From Parasphingorhabdus halotolerans (GTDB taxonomy: Bacteria; Pseudomonadota; Alphaproteobacteria; Sphingomonadales; Sphingomonadaceae), in NCBI RefSeq assembly GCF_012516475.1, contig NZ_CP051217.1:3162001-3226000 (forward strand): a DNA stretch of 64,000 nt, in the 5' to 3' direction. The notes beneath the pieces were generated by a model, which was not told the DNA's origin, ran no database searches, and was given only the letters and a program-made list of their open reading frames with translations. Of this stretch, positions 26,095 through 34,673 are shown piece after piece. Position 1 is the stretch's first letter; each line of letters starts with the position of its first letter. Position numbers and translations under genes: made by a program.

Positions 26095-26283
26095 ATGACC
26101 AAAGAAGGCGAGCGCGAAGTACAGCGCAAATTACGTGTATTGCAGCATGCAGAGAAGATAGGACACGTCGCCAGGGCCTGCCGCTATTTTGGCATTGCCC
26201 GCCTGGCTAGCAAAGATTGGTTGCCACCTGCCTTGGTAGTTGAAACGCTTTTGGAGGTCCAAAAGCTGGAAAAAGCTGCATGA
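26095..26283 (+). pseudogene. Remnant of an IS481-like transposase N terminus
   Basis: From ATG 26095 (after GGAAGGAG) the frame reads TKEGEREVQRKLRVLQHAEK, then ARACRYFGIAR, the N-terminal helix-turn-helix I recall for IS481-type transposases. After FGIAR it diverges from the expected FYRW and stops at 26283, about 63 residues instead of more than 300. The DDE catalytic core is missing. It lies beside the IS3 remnant and a tRNA gene, a common landing zone. Confidence 0.55.
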
Positions 26284-26375
26284 TGCTCGAATAATTTGCG
26301 AAAAAATTCCTCAACCTAAAACTCAACCTAAAACCGGGTTTAAGTTGGGGCGTGCTCGCTAAGTCATTGAAAAAT

Positions 26376-26452
26376 TGGTCGGGACGAGAGGATTCGAACC
26401 TCCGACCCCCACACCCCCAGTGTGATGCGCTACCAGGCTGCGCTACGTCCCG
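26376..26452 (-). tRNA. tRNA-Pro (anticodon GGG)
   Basis: The cloverleaf reads on the minus strand from CGGGACG at 26452. The acceptor stem CGGGACG pairs with CGTCCCG. The anticodon arm has stem TCACA/TGTGG and loop CTGGGGG, so the anticodon is GGG (U33 present), reading CCC and CCU. The T arm contains GGTTCGAATCC. A encoded at the discriminator position, then CCA, end at 26376. The T-rich run just after CCA may help termination. Confidence 0.93.
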
Positions 26453-26749
26453 ACCGTTCGGTTGGCCAAAGCCATCCGAGGCGCTGCATATATGCTTGGG
26501 CCTTGGGCTTGGCAAGCGGTTTGGCTGGTTGAATTTCGTGCTCGATTTTGGGTTAGAAATTCAGCAATGCCTTGATGCCGGGTTGCGCGATACCCATCTG
26601 CTTGGGAACGCGGGGGACAAGCCCGAATCGATTGCTTTCCTGCAGGGTGCGTGATAGGCGCGCGCTGCAAAGAGCGAGGGCTGGTTTATTCCGGTTTTGG
26701 GCCATTACATGATCTGGAATCCAGATCAGGACTTTGAGGATATTCGGTT

Positions 26750-27082
26750 ATGACGTCACTTTTAATTTCCGCATCGGCTGCCGGGGCAGGGGGCGCGGGC
26801 GGTTTTCTTGTAACGGTCATGCCCCTGGTACTGATATTTGCGGTATTTTATTTTCTGCTCATTCGTCCACAGCAGAAAAAAATGAAAGAACATCAAGGAA
26901 AAATTTCCGCTGTTCAGAAAAATGATCAGGTTGTCACTGGTGGCGGACTATTGGGTAAGGCCGTGAAGGTTGATGATGAATATGTCGAGGTCGAGATTGC
27001 CACTGGCGTGCGCGTAAAAGCGGTCAAGGCGACGCTTTCTGATGTGATCCCGCGCGGAAGCGGCAAACCAGCGAACGACTAA
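26750..27082 (+). CDS. yajC: Preprotein translocase subunit YajC
   Basis: 110 residues: a glycine/alanine-rich N terminus, one membrane helix (about 21-41) ending in LLIRPQQKKMKEHQ, and a cytoplasmic domain with VVTGGGLLGKAVKVDDEYVE. This is the YajC signature. It associates with SecDF-SecYEG in the inner membrane. The ATG at 26750 overlaps a GGTTATGACG context; secD follows 41 bases later on the same strand, so yajC-secD-secF form an operon. Confidence 0.93.
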   Translation: MTSLLISASAAGAGGAGGFLVTVMPLVLIFAVFYFLLIRPQQKKMKEHQGKISAVQKNDQVVTGGGLLGKAVKVDDEYVEVEIATGVRVKAVKATLSDVIPRGSGKPAND

Positions 27083-27123
27083 GCGCTCAAAAGCGTTGAA
27101 ACAAGGAAACGGATAGTTTTGCG

Positions 27124-28728
27124 ATGTTAGATTTCCCGCGCTGGAAAGTTATTTCCATCTCCCTGCTGCTGGCATTTGGCGTATTAATGTCGATACCCAG
27201 TCTGCTACCGGCAAGCGCTATAAAATATTGGCCGTCTTTCCTGCCAGAGGAAACGATTAATCTCGGGCTCGATTTGCAGGGCGGCAGCCATATTTTGCTG
27301 GAAGCAGATCCTTCTGACGTTGGCAAAACCCGATTGGAAACAATGGAAGAATCCATGCGGGCAGAAATGCGCCGCGCTAGTCCGCGTATCGGCATTGGAG
27401 ATATTTCCCGCAAAGACGGCGTGTTATCATTCATGGTCCGCGATTCCACCCAGGTTGACGCGGCGCGCGAGGCTATTCTTCCGCTGACGACCGGTGCTGG
27501 CTTGACCGGCCAGCGCGATTGGGAAATCGAAATCCGCGATGACACGAGGTTTGTTTTGACGCAAACCGATGCAGGCCTGAGCACTGCAGTTGAAAACGCG
27601 ATGGAGACGGCGACCGATGTTATCCGCCGCCGGATTGACGCACTCGGCACGCGCGAGCCTACCATTATCAGGCAAGGCGATACGCGGATTGTGGTGCAGG
27701 TTCCGGGCCTTGATGATCCGCAGGCGTTGAAAGAGCTACTCGGTAAAACGGCCAAGCTGGAGTTTAAGCTGGTTGATTTTGAGGCTGATCCCAATGCGAT
27801 CGCAGAAGGCCGCCCTCCGGTTGGTAGCCAGATTTTCCCATATCCCGACAATCCATCCGGTCTCCCCAATATCGCGGTGAAGCGGCTGGGCGGCATTACA
27901 GGAGACAAGCTGACGGACGCGGGGCAGGGCTTTGACCAGCAGACAAACGCTCCTGTGGTCAACATTACGTTTGATAGCGAAGGCGGTGCAAAATTTGCGC
28001 GGTTGACCCAGAATAATGTTGGTCGACCGTTTGCGATCATCTTGGATGGCGAGGTTTTATCCGCACCCAATATTAATGAGCCTATTTTGGGTGGCTCGGC
28101 GCAAATATCCGGAAACTTTACCGTGGATAGCGCAAACCAATTGGCGATTGCGCTCCGCTCTGGTGCCCTTCCGGTTGAACTGAAAATTGTCGAGGAACGG
28201 ACAGTCGGGCCGGATTTAGGCGCTGATTCCATCCGCAAGGGCATGATTGCCGCGATCATTGCGACGGTTGCCGTGCTCAGCTTCATGATTATCACCTATG
28301 GCCGCTTTGGCGTCTATGCGAATATCGCACTCGCATTGAACCTGTTCATCATTGTCGGGGTCATGGCGCTGTTTAACGCGACGTTGACGCTGCCTGGCAT
28401 CGCCGGATTTGTGCTTACCGTGGGTGCTGCAGTCGATGCAAACGTGCTGATTAACGAGCGCATACGGGAAGAGCGAAAACGCGGGCGGCGTGTCCTGCAG
28501 GCTATTGAAGTGGGTTATAAAGAAGCGTCCCGCGCTATTTTTGACGCTAATATTACGAATGTGATTGCCGGTTTGCTGCTGTTCATCTTTGGCTCCGGCC
28601 CGGTCAAAGGCTTCGCCGTCGTTTTGATGATCGGCATTATCTCATCGGTGTTCACAGCAGTGGTTGTAACGCGGATGCTGGTGGCGCTCTGGGTGCGCCG
28701 GGCACGTCCTCAGGAATTGGTGATCTGA
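27124..28728 (+). CDS. secD: Protein translocase subunit SecD
   Basis: 534 residues. N-terminal membrane helix (about 8-28), then the large periplasmic domain starting with LGLDLQGGSHILLE (the D1 motif), and five more helices in the C-terminal third, including GAAVDANVLINERIREERKRG. SecD uses the proton gradient to pull exported proteins through SecYEG. It is joined to secF with one base between. Length is normal for alphaproteobacteria. Confidence 0.95.
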   Translation: MLDFPRWKVISISLLLAFGVLMSIPSLLPASAIKYWPSFLPEETINLGLDLQGGSHILLEADPSDVGKTRLETMEESMRAEMRRASPRIGIGDISRKDGVLSFMVRDSTQVDAAREAILPLTTGAGLTGQRDWEIEIRDDTRFVLTQTDAGLSTAVENAMETATDVIRRRIDALGTREPTIIRQGDTRIVVQVPGLDDPQALKELLGKTAKLEFKLVDFEADPNAIAEGRPPVGSQIFPYPDNPSGLPNIAVKRLGGITGDKLTDAGQGFDQQTNAPVVNITFDSEGGAKFARLTQNNVGRPFAIILDGEVLSAPNINEPILGGSAQISGNFTVDSANQLAIALRSGALPVELKIVEERTVGPDLGADSIRKGMIAAIIATVAVLSFMIITYGRFGVYANIALALNLFIIVGVMALFNATLTLPGIAGFVLTVGAAVDANVLINERIREERKRGRRVLQAIEVGYKEASRAIFDANITNVIAGLLLFIFGSGPVKGFAVVLMIGIISSVFTAVVVTRMLVALWVRRARPQELVI

Positions 28729-28729
28729 T

Positions 28730-29713
28730 ATGAAACTATTGAAACTTGTGCCGGACGATACCAATTTTGCTTTTCTGAAATGGCGGAATATCGCCATGGC
28801 ATTCAGCATATTGACGATCATTGCATCCATCGCTCTCGTCGGTGCGCGCGGCCTTAATTTTGGCGTCGATTTTATCGGTGGCCAGATGATCCAGGCAACC
28901 TTTACGCAAAGCGAAACCGCCCCGATTAGCGAGTTGCGCGATAGTATTGGAGGCCTCGGATACGGCGAGGCAACAATTCAGCGATTTGGCCAGCCGAATG
29001 AAATTTCTATTCGAATGCGCCTGCCGGCCGAGGCGGAGAGCCGTCCGGAAGCCGCCAACGAGATGACTGCAAAGATCGTCGAATTGCTCAAATCAACCCA
29101 TTCTGACGTGCGGATTGATGGCGTGGAATCGGTTTCCGGCAAAGTATCATCCGAGCTGTTTGAGAAAGGCGCGTTCTCGCTACTGGCCGCGATCATCGCG
29201 ATTTCCATCTATATCTGGGTCCGGTTTGAGTGGCAATTTGGCGTCGGTGCCCTGTTCGCGCTGGTGCATGATGTTGCGCTCACGTTCGGGCTATTTGCAT
29301 TGACCCAGATGGAGTTTAACCTGAACATTGTGGCCGCGCTGCTGACGATTATCGGTTATTCGCTCAATGATACGATCGTCGTATTTGACCGCATTCGCGA
29401 GAATCTCAAAAAATACCGCAAAATGGATATTATCGCGCTGCTTGATCTCTCCGTAAACGAGACCTTGGCGCGGACTGTGATGACCAGCTTGACCATGTTG
29501 ATCGCGCTCGCGGGATTGATATTCTTTGGCCCCGACGTGATCTTCGGCTTTGCAGTCGCGATGTTCTTTGGCGTATTTGTCGGTACCTACAGCTCGGTCT
29601 ATATGGCCGCACCGATCCTTATCTGGCTCAAGGTCGGGCCTGACACTTTTGTTCCGTCAGACTCTGGCAATGATAAGGCGGAACAAGTTGGTGGGCCAGA
29701 GCAGGTCGGTTAG
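28730..29713 (+). CDS. secF: Protein translocase subunit SecF
   Basis: 327 residues: N-terminal helix (about 20-42) with NFGVDFIGGQMI, a periplasmic domain, then five helices containing GYSLNDTIVVFDRIRENLKK, the SecF hallmark. It forms a complex with SecD. The start ATG is one base after the secD stop, so translation is coupled. The charged C-terminal tail (GNDKAEQVGGPEQVG) has a short internal repeat. Confidence 0.95.
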   Translation: MKLLKLVPDDTNFAFLKWRNIAMAFSILTIIASIALVGARGLNFGVDFIGGQMIQATFTQSETAPISELRDSIGGLGYGEATIQRFGQPNEISIRMRLPAEAESRPEAANEMTAKIVELLKSTHSDVRIDGVESVSGKVSSELFEKGAFSLLAAIIAISIYIWVRFEWQFGVGALFALVHDVALTFGLFALTQMEFNLNIVAALLTIIGYSLNDTIVVFDRIRENLKKYRKMDIIALLDLSVNETLARTVMTSLTMLIALAGLIFFGPDVIFGFAVAMFFGVFVGTYSSVYMAAPILIWLKVGPDTFVPSDSGNDKAEQVGGPEQVG

Positions 29714-29722
29714 GCGCTGAAC

Positions 29723-30100
29723 GTGGATCTGCGCAAAGACGTTGAATTTCACGGGCCGGTCGTCACCGGGTTTACGGCAAACGGATTTAAGGTTGGGGAC
29801 GAGCGCTTTGATGACGGCCTGTTGCTGTCACCGGAACAAGCGCTCCCTTGGACAACGCCTGTCTTCAGTGCACTGGCGTTAGCGCCGATATTGGAAGCGC
29901 TCAAGCTTTCGCCCAAGCCGGAATTTCTGTTGTTTGGTAGCGGCTCGGCGATGTTGCAGCCGCCAGCGTCTTTTCGGCGGGAAGCGGATGCGGCGGGACT
30001 GGGCATGGAGGTCATGGATAGCCGTGCTGCTGCGAGAACATGGGGTCTTTTGCGAGCGGAGGAACGCTGGATTATTGCTGCGCTTATGCCGCTGCGTTAG
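29723..30100 (+). CDS. Mth938-like domain protein (DUF498)
   Basis: 125 residues beginning with GTG 29723 and reading DLRKDVEFHGPVVTGFTANG and FLLFGSGSAMLQPPASFR, the Mth938-like alpha/beta fold (NDUFAF3-like in mitochondria, a complex I assembly factor). In many alphaproteobacteria it follows secF, as here, nine bases away. No catalytic residues known. Probably co-transcribed with secDF. The stop overlaps the end of the convergent glycosyltransferase gene. Confidence 0.8.
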   Translation: MDLRKDVEFHGPVVTGFTANGFKVGDERFDDGLLLSPEQALPWTTPVFSALALAPILEALKLSPKPEFLLFGSGSAMLQPPASFRREADAAGLGMEVMDSRAAARTWGLLRAEERWIIAALMPLR

Positions 30101-31275
30101 AATGCGGTGGTGACCTTGCGGAAAATTTCCAGCAACTGATCCCCATTATTTTGCCAGCTGAAATGACTCACCGTTGCCCGGACATCACCCTGTGACGGCG
30201 GCGCTGCCAACACGCTCCTGATCGCGCCGATTATGGCTCCGACATCCTGCGCCACAATCCGCCCCGCGATGTCAGATCGCACTAGCTCCCGCGCTCCGCC
30301 AGCCTCACTGATAATGATCGGCGTGCCGCACGAGAGCGCCTCTACCCAGGCGTTAGCCAAGCCTTCCGACTTCGAGACCAGAACGGCAATATCCGACGCG
30401 GCGACCAGGGCGGGCAGTTCATCATGAGGCACGCTGCCGAGGAAGCGCACCCGCTCCGCAACATCGAGCTTGGCGGCCAGTGCGCGGTAGGACGCTTCTT
30501 CTTCGCCCTTGCCAGCGATTAACAAGGTGGCGCCTGGAAATGCTGTCAGCGCTTCGATTGCTAGCGCCTGATTTTTGCGTTTAATGAGGGCACCAGCGCA
30601 GATAAACAATGGCCCCGCAACATCAAGTTTTGCCTTCGCAGCAGCGCGATCGACCGGCTTGAATTTCTGCTGATCAAGGCCGGTATAATGTAACGCGATC
30701 TTGTCACCATCCATCCCGAGGTTGATCATGTCCTGCTTCAGCGCTTGCGACACTGCGAGCAGCGCAGATGCTTGGTTGGCAGCTTCAAGGATTTGCGCCC
30801 GGCATTTAGGGTCCACGCCCCAGTGATGGATATCCGCGCCACGGGCTTTGATTGTAAAGGGAATGTCCAGCGCCTGGGAAAGGCGCATCGCAGCGGGGCC
30901 GTCGGGATAGAAAAATTCAGCATCAATCAGATCAAATGGCTGCTTGCCATGCAGGTGCTTTAGCAGGGGTAAAACGGCAGCAGCAATCGCCTTTGGGTTT
31001 CGTGATCCACCGACTTTTGGAACGAGCGTGAAGTTCGGGCGGTGGACGTTCAGGCCGTTCCATTCTTCGTGTTCCGGTAACCCCGCGAGAGCGGAATATT
31101 GCGCCAGTTGCGATATCGGCCAAGGTGGCAGTCCGACGGGGTTGACCACGGTAACATCCGCCTCCGCGCGGCTCGCAAGCTCTGCCGTTTGCCGCTCCAC
31201 AAATATCCCGAAATTGGGCGCGGAGGCATTGGGGAATAATGTCGCAAGTGTCAGGATGTTTAAAGGGCGGGGCAT
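30097..31275 (-). CDS. Glycosyltransferase family 4 protein
   Basis: 392 residues, GT-B fold. N-terminal half begins LNILTLATLFPNASAPNFG; the C-terminal Rossmann half holds the nucleotide-sugar site LFICAGALIKRKNQALAIEA and the E-x7-E motif in EALSCGTPIIISEAGGARE. It probably transfers a sugar to a lipid-linked or exopolysaccharide acceptor at the membrane. No other glycan genes are nearby, so the product cannot be named. ATG at 31275; the convergent overlap with the Mth938 gene is four bases. Confidence 0.85.
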   Translation of the reverse strand: MPRPLNILTLATLFPNASAPNFGIFVERQTAELASRAEADVTVVNPVGLPPWPISQLAQYSALAGLPEHEEWNGLNVHRPNFTLVPKVGGSRNPKAIAAAVLPLLKHLHGKQPFDLIDAEFFYPDGPAAMRLSQALDIPFTIKARGADIHHWGVDPKCRAQILEAANQASALLAVSQALKQDMINLGMDGDKIALHYTGLDQQKFKPVDRAAAKAKLDVAGPLFICAGALIKRKNQALAIEALTAFPGATLLIAGKGEEEASYRALAAKLDVAERVRFLGSVPHDELPALVAASDIAVLVSKSEGLANAWVEALSCGTPIIISEAGGARELVRSDIAGRIVAQDVGAIIGAIRSVLAAPPSQGDVRATVSHFSWQNNGDQLLEIFRKVTTAF

Positions 31276-31298
31276 GGTTGCTGTCTAGCGTCCAGCGC

Positions 31299-31862
31299 CT
31301 AAAGTTCCCTTACCAGGCGCACCGCAACGCCGATCCACTCCGGGTCTTTAATGATTTGCTGCCTCGCGCCGCTGCCCAGCGGCAATAATTGTAACTTGTC
31401 GCCTTCGCGGCCAATCAAGCGGCCGAACAGAAACCGCCCGGCAGGACGCGGCACCAGAACATCCTGATTAAGCGCAGTACTATATTGCTCAGGTGTTTTG
31501 CGGGAAAGCCACACATCATCGCCGGAGCGGTAATCGCCGATGCTGCTTTTCACCCGCATGGCAATCATCTGCGGTTCAATCACCGGCTGCATAATGCTAT
31601 CCGTTCGTTCCAGCGCATGCGCGCCTTTGTGATCAAGCACAGCCGCGACTGGCAGTTCATTTTGATCGGGAAGAGCGAGCAAGGCAGCGCTGTCAACACC
31701 AAGCGCATCAGCAATGCGGTTCAGCCAATCGAGCGACAAGGTGCGCGTCCCAGTTTCCAATCGGCCAATGGTTTGCGCGGTAGTTGGCGGTTTGCAGCGT
31801 TTGGCCACATCGTCCAGCGTCAGCGATTTGGCCTTGCGCGCTTCCCGGATACGGCTAATCAT
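31299..31862 (-). CDS. XRE-family transcriptional regulator with S24/LexA-like C-terminal domain
   Basis: 187 residues. An N-terminal HTH_3/XRE domain (about 1-60: TLDDVAKRCKPPTTAQTIGR, then LETGTRTLSLDWLNRIADAL) is followed by a beta-rich part with QPVIEPQMIAMRV and GRLIGREG, reminiscent of the S24/CI fold but without a clear Ser-Lys cleavage dyad. The architecture recalls a phage-type repressor adapted to a chromosomal role. It is divergent from the DUF6456 gene at 31951; both promoters share about 88 bases. Confidence 0.75.
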   Translation of the reverse strand: MISRIREARKAKSLTLDDVAKRCKPPTTAQTIGRLETGTRTLSLDWLNRIADALGVDSAALLALPDQNELPVAAVLDHKGAHALERTDSIMQPVIEPQMIAMRVKSSIGDYRSGDDVWLSRKTPEQYSTALNQDVLVPRPAGRFLFGRLIGREGDKLQLLPLGSGARQQIIKDPEWIGVAVRLVREL

Positions 31863-31950
31863 AATATATTCTCCAACCTATATGGTTTATTCTTTCCTAC
31901 ATATTATCCGCAATGGCAAGGGTGTTTTTGAAGCAATCAAAGGAGATTTC

Positions 31951-32472
31951 ATGCGGCCATCCAAAAAAGCCAAGCATATCGATCCGCGCATCCTGGTCGA
32001 GAAGCCGCTACCGCAAGATGGAGAGGACAGGCGGCGGACTGGCCAGTGCAAAACGCCCCCGCGCAGTGTCACGGTCAACTTGGCGGAATCGCCTCTGGGC
32101 TGGCTCCACGCGCGGGGACATTTGAGTGATCGGCAGTTTGATGCGGGCGAGAAACTGCGCAACGATTGGGAACGGGCGAACCTTGCACCGAGCATCACGA
32201 TGAGTTGGGATGTGGCTCCGATAAGCGGATCCCGCCGCTCCGCGCCGGAATTGCTCAACGCGACGGAAGCACAAATTGTCGCCAAAGACCGGTTTGACAA
32301 AGCGCTGCACCATCTCGGCAACGATCTTTCCGATATCGCGTGGCGGATTATTTGCGGTGGTGAGGGGGTGCCCGCCGCAGAGAAGAACTTGGGCTGGCCT
32401 GCACGGTCAGGGAAGCTGGTGCTGAAGATCGCGCTGGACCGGCTGGGAGATTTTTATCGGTTGCCGGGTTAG
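31951..32472 (+). CDS. DUF6456 domain-containing protein
   Basis: 173 residues. After a basic, disordered N terminus (MRPSKKAKHIDPRILVEKPL), the domain reads ESPLGWLHARGHLSDRQFDA, a helical stretch, and FDKALHHLGNDLSDIAWRII, ending LKIALDRLGDFYR. This is the DUF6456 pattern found across alphaproteobacteria, often joined to a helix-turn-helix as in replication or cell-cycle regulators such as Rsr/GcrA-like proteins; no defined function here. ATG 31951 follows AAAGGAGAT. Divergent from the XRE gene. Confidence 0.72.
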   Translation: MRPSKKAKHIDPRILVEKPLPQDGEDRRRTGQCKTPPRSVTVNLAESPLGWLHARGHLSDRQFDAGEKLRNDWERANLAPSITMSWDVAPISGSRRSAPELLNATEAQIVAKDRFDKALHHLGNDLSDIAWRIICGGEGVPAAEKNLGWPARSGKLVLKIALDRLGDFYRLPG

Positions 32473-32500
32473 AGAAAACGCATGCCTGTAAATTTGCAGA

Positions 32501-34384
32501 TCAATTTGCGCGCATCTGGAAACTGACAGTAAAACTGGGATGGTTGACACCATTGGAGGCCGACATTGTCCCTGTGGGGCGGAACCTGATACCGGTGACG
32601 GTAGAATCAAACGTGCCTGTCGGGGTATAGGTAAACGGCGTGCCTCCACCCGGCTGGCTTGAAAAGCGGACACGGCTAGCGGGCAGCTGCGGGCTGGTCA
32701 GACCACTCGGTGTAGGTCCATCGGTAAAAGTCGCAAAAGGCGCGACTGAATAAGTCATGTTTGCCGGAAGCACATCATAAATAAAGATGCTATCAGCATC
32801 GACTGGCGCATCGCCCTCATTGGTAACAGTGATATTATATCGGACAATGGCACCGGGAATGGCCTTGGGATTGCTGGCGTTTAAACCGTCCGAAATCACC
32901 TGGGATGTCTTGGCGATCTTGATGAATGCATTTGCGCCGTCGCGGGTGTTGGTGATGACGCAGGATACAACATCGCCAACCGCGAGCGAAAATCCCGTAT
33001 CCAGCGTCGTCGGCAGACTGCTGCTCGAACCAGTATTGGCGTTGGTGCAGCTGAGCGCAGGCGTATATCGTGACAAGGTGGTCGACCCTGCGGCAATCTC
33101 GTCGAGGCGGTAGCTGGTGCCGCTGGTCAGTTGTACCGGACCGGTCGAGCCATTGGTTATAGTTGCTCCGGTTCCGGTGGTGGTCTGGCTGGCGATTACA
33201 GTGGTGGCACCCTCCTTTACCCGAACGGTGAATTGATCTGTGTTGAATATCCGCCCACTTGCCGCCAGTGCCTTGGACAGGGTGACATGCGGATAGGCAG
33301 CGTTTGTAAAGACACATGCGACAACATCGCCAAAAGCTAGCGCGCCGAAATTGTAGCTGCTGGTAATGACATTGGTTGGCATGGTGGTCGGTGATCCGGC
33401 TGTAGCATTGGTGCAGGTGAGCGAACCGCGATAGCGGGATAAGGCGCTGCTGCTGCCGGACGCCATCGCCTCGGTCAGCGTAACAGGAATGCCTGATGCG
33501 GTCGCGATCACGGCGGCAGTAAACGGCCCGTTGCCGGTACCCGTGGTGGTTCCGGTTGCCAGGACCTGTCCCGAAGATGTCGATTTGATATCGAATTTAA
33601 ACTGGTCGGCGGCATTGATGCGTGCGCCCTGTATCACTTTGTTCAGTTTGATTGAGGCAAAGCGGACGGCGAACATGATGCCCTCGAGCCCGCCAGATTT
33701 CATCACCGCCGTTACAGCCGTGGGCTTGTTGGTCCCGACAATATGCGCGCCGATATGGCTCGGCTGCCCGCCGCCCGCAGATCGCATATTGGTGGTGCCG
33801 ACACCGGTTAAAACCGGATAACGGGTGCCGCTGATCGGGGCGACGGTATCGAGCAATACCCACGGTTGACCATTGGTGGTGTAATCGAGATATTCGGCAT
33901 TGTCGGTCGATTCGGCATCGGCAATCACGAACGCATAATCGGTAATCGAGGCAACGCCGGGCGGCGGCGTGACTGTGATACCGGTTATCGCGAAGGTCAC
34001 GGTTGCGCCATTATTGACATTATAGAGGATCGGTCTGCCCGGAATATTGAGAAAAGAAGTATTGCCAACCGCCGCGCCGCTCCAGCTAGGTGCGGTCGTC
34101 GCGATTGCGCCGCTTGCCGATGTGGTGGTGGTTTTCAGGTTGAATTTCAGGATCGAGCCGTCGGCCAGCGGGAAGGAGAAATTTTGCCCTGAAGCTGACC
34201 GCGCAGTTGTGTCATTATAGCTGGTAAAGTCGATCCAGCAATAGCTCTGCCAACTCGCCGGTGCCGCGCCTTGTGCCCCCGCCGGAGAGCAGGACTGAGC
34301 GGCGGCAGGCACGGCAAAACAGGCGCTGATGCAAAGCGCCAGAAACCGCAACAGCATGGCCAATGATTTAACGCTCAAGCGCAA
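32501..34384 (-). CDS. Large secreted protein with CshA-like, prealbumin-like and DUF11-like domains
   Basis: 627 residues with a Sec signal peptide (about 1-29). The first half contains a CshA/DUF-type fibril-like beta domain (DFTSYNDTTARSASGQNFSF). Two similar segments follow that read as SpaA/prealbumin-like repeats: KLNKVIQGARINAADQFKF with SLTCTNATAGSPTTMP, and TLSKALAASGRIFNTDQFTV with ALSCTNANTGSSSSLP. The C-terminal part (AKTSQVISDGLNASNPKAIPG onward) matches the DUF11 isopeptide-like fold. Cys pairs close each repeat. There is no autotransporter barrel or sorting signal visible, so attachment to the surface is unclear. Confidence 0.7.
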   Translation of the reverse strand: MRLSVKSLAMLLRFLALCISACFAVPAAAQSCSPAGAQGAAPASWQSYCWIDFTSYNDTTARSASGQNFSFPLADGSILKFNLKTTTTSASGAIATTAPSWSGAAVGNTSFLNIPGRPILYNVNNGATVTFAITGITVTPPPGVASITDYAFVIADAESTDNAEYLDYTTNGQPWVLLDTVAPISGTRYPVLTGVGTTNMRSAGGGQPSHIGAHIVGTNKPTAVTAVMKSGGLEGIMFAVRFASIKLNKVIQGARINAADQFKFDIKSTSSGQVLATGTTTGTGNGPFTAAVIATASGIPVTLTEAMASGSSSALSRYRGSLTCTNATAGSPTTMPTNVITSSYNFGALAFGDVVACVFTNAAYPHVTLSKALAASGRIFNTDQFTVRVKEGATTVIASQTTTGTGATITNGSTGPVQLTSGTSYRLDEIAAGSTTLSRYTPALSCTNANTGSSSSLPTTLDTGFSLAVGDVVSCVITNTRDGANAFIKIAKTSQVISDGLNASNPKAIPGAIVRYNITVTNEGDAPVDADSIFIYDVLPANMTYSVAPFATFTDGPTPSGLTSPQLPASRVRFSSQPGGGTPFTYTPTGTFDSTVTGIRFRPTGTMSASNGVNHPSFTVSFQMRAN

Positions 34385-34673
34385 TTATTATATCCCCACA
34401 GTTCCATCGGTTTTCTGTAGCGAAATATAGTTAAGGGGTGGTTAGGGAAAAACCGGGAGTGCGACCCTGTTGGCTATCGTTGCTGAGTGTTGCAGTACTG
34501 CTTTGCTACAATGCCTCGGCTGATCTAAAAGCAGCATCGGCTCTTTGACAATTTGCATATCTGTTTTGACCGCCCACGGTCCAGCAAGCTTGCTCTGAAA
34601 CCCTCGATTTTGTGCCTTCGGACACTGTAACCATTGTAAACTTCACATTTACTTTGCTCGGGATGGCACAATT

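Noticed and set aside
26453..26749. Possible small genes between tRNA-Pro and yajC
   Set aside because: Short frames on both strands without start context or motif; more likely the yajC promoter region.
27087..28295. Long minus-strand frame opposite secD
   Set aside because: Ser/Ala-rich shadow frame without family resemblance; secD is certain.
34385..34673. Possible RNA or gene between the surface-like protein and the ABC-F gene
   Set aside because: No T-run hairpin, no family motif and no good frame; I see nothing supportable.
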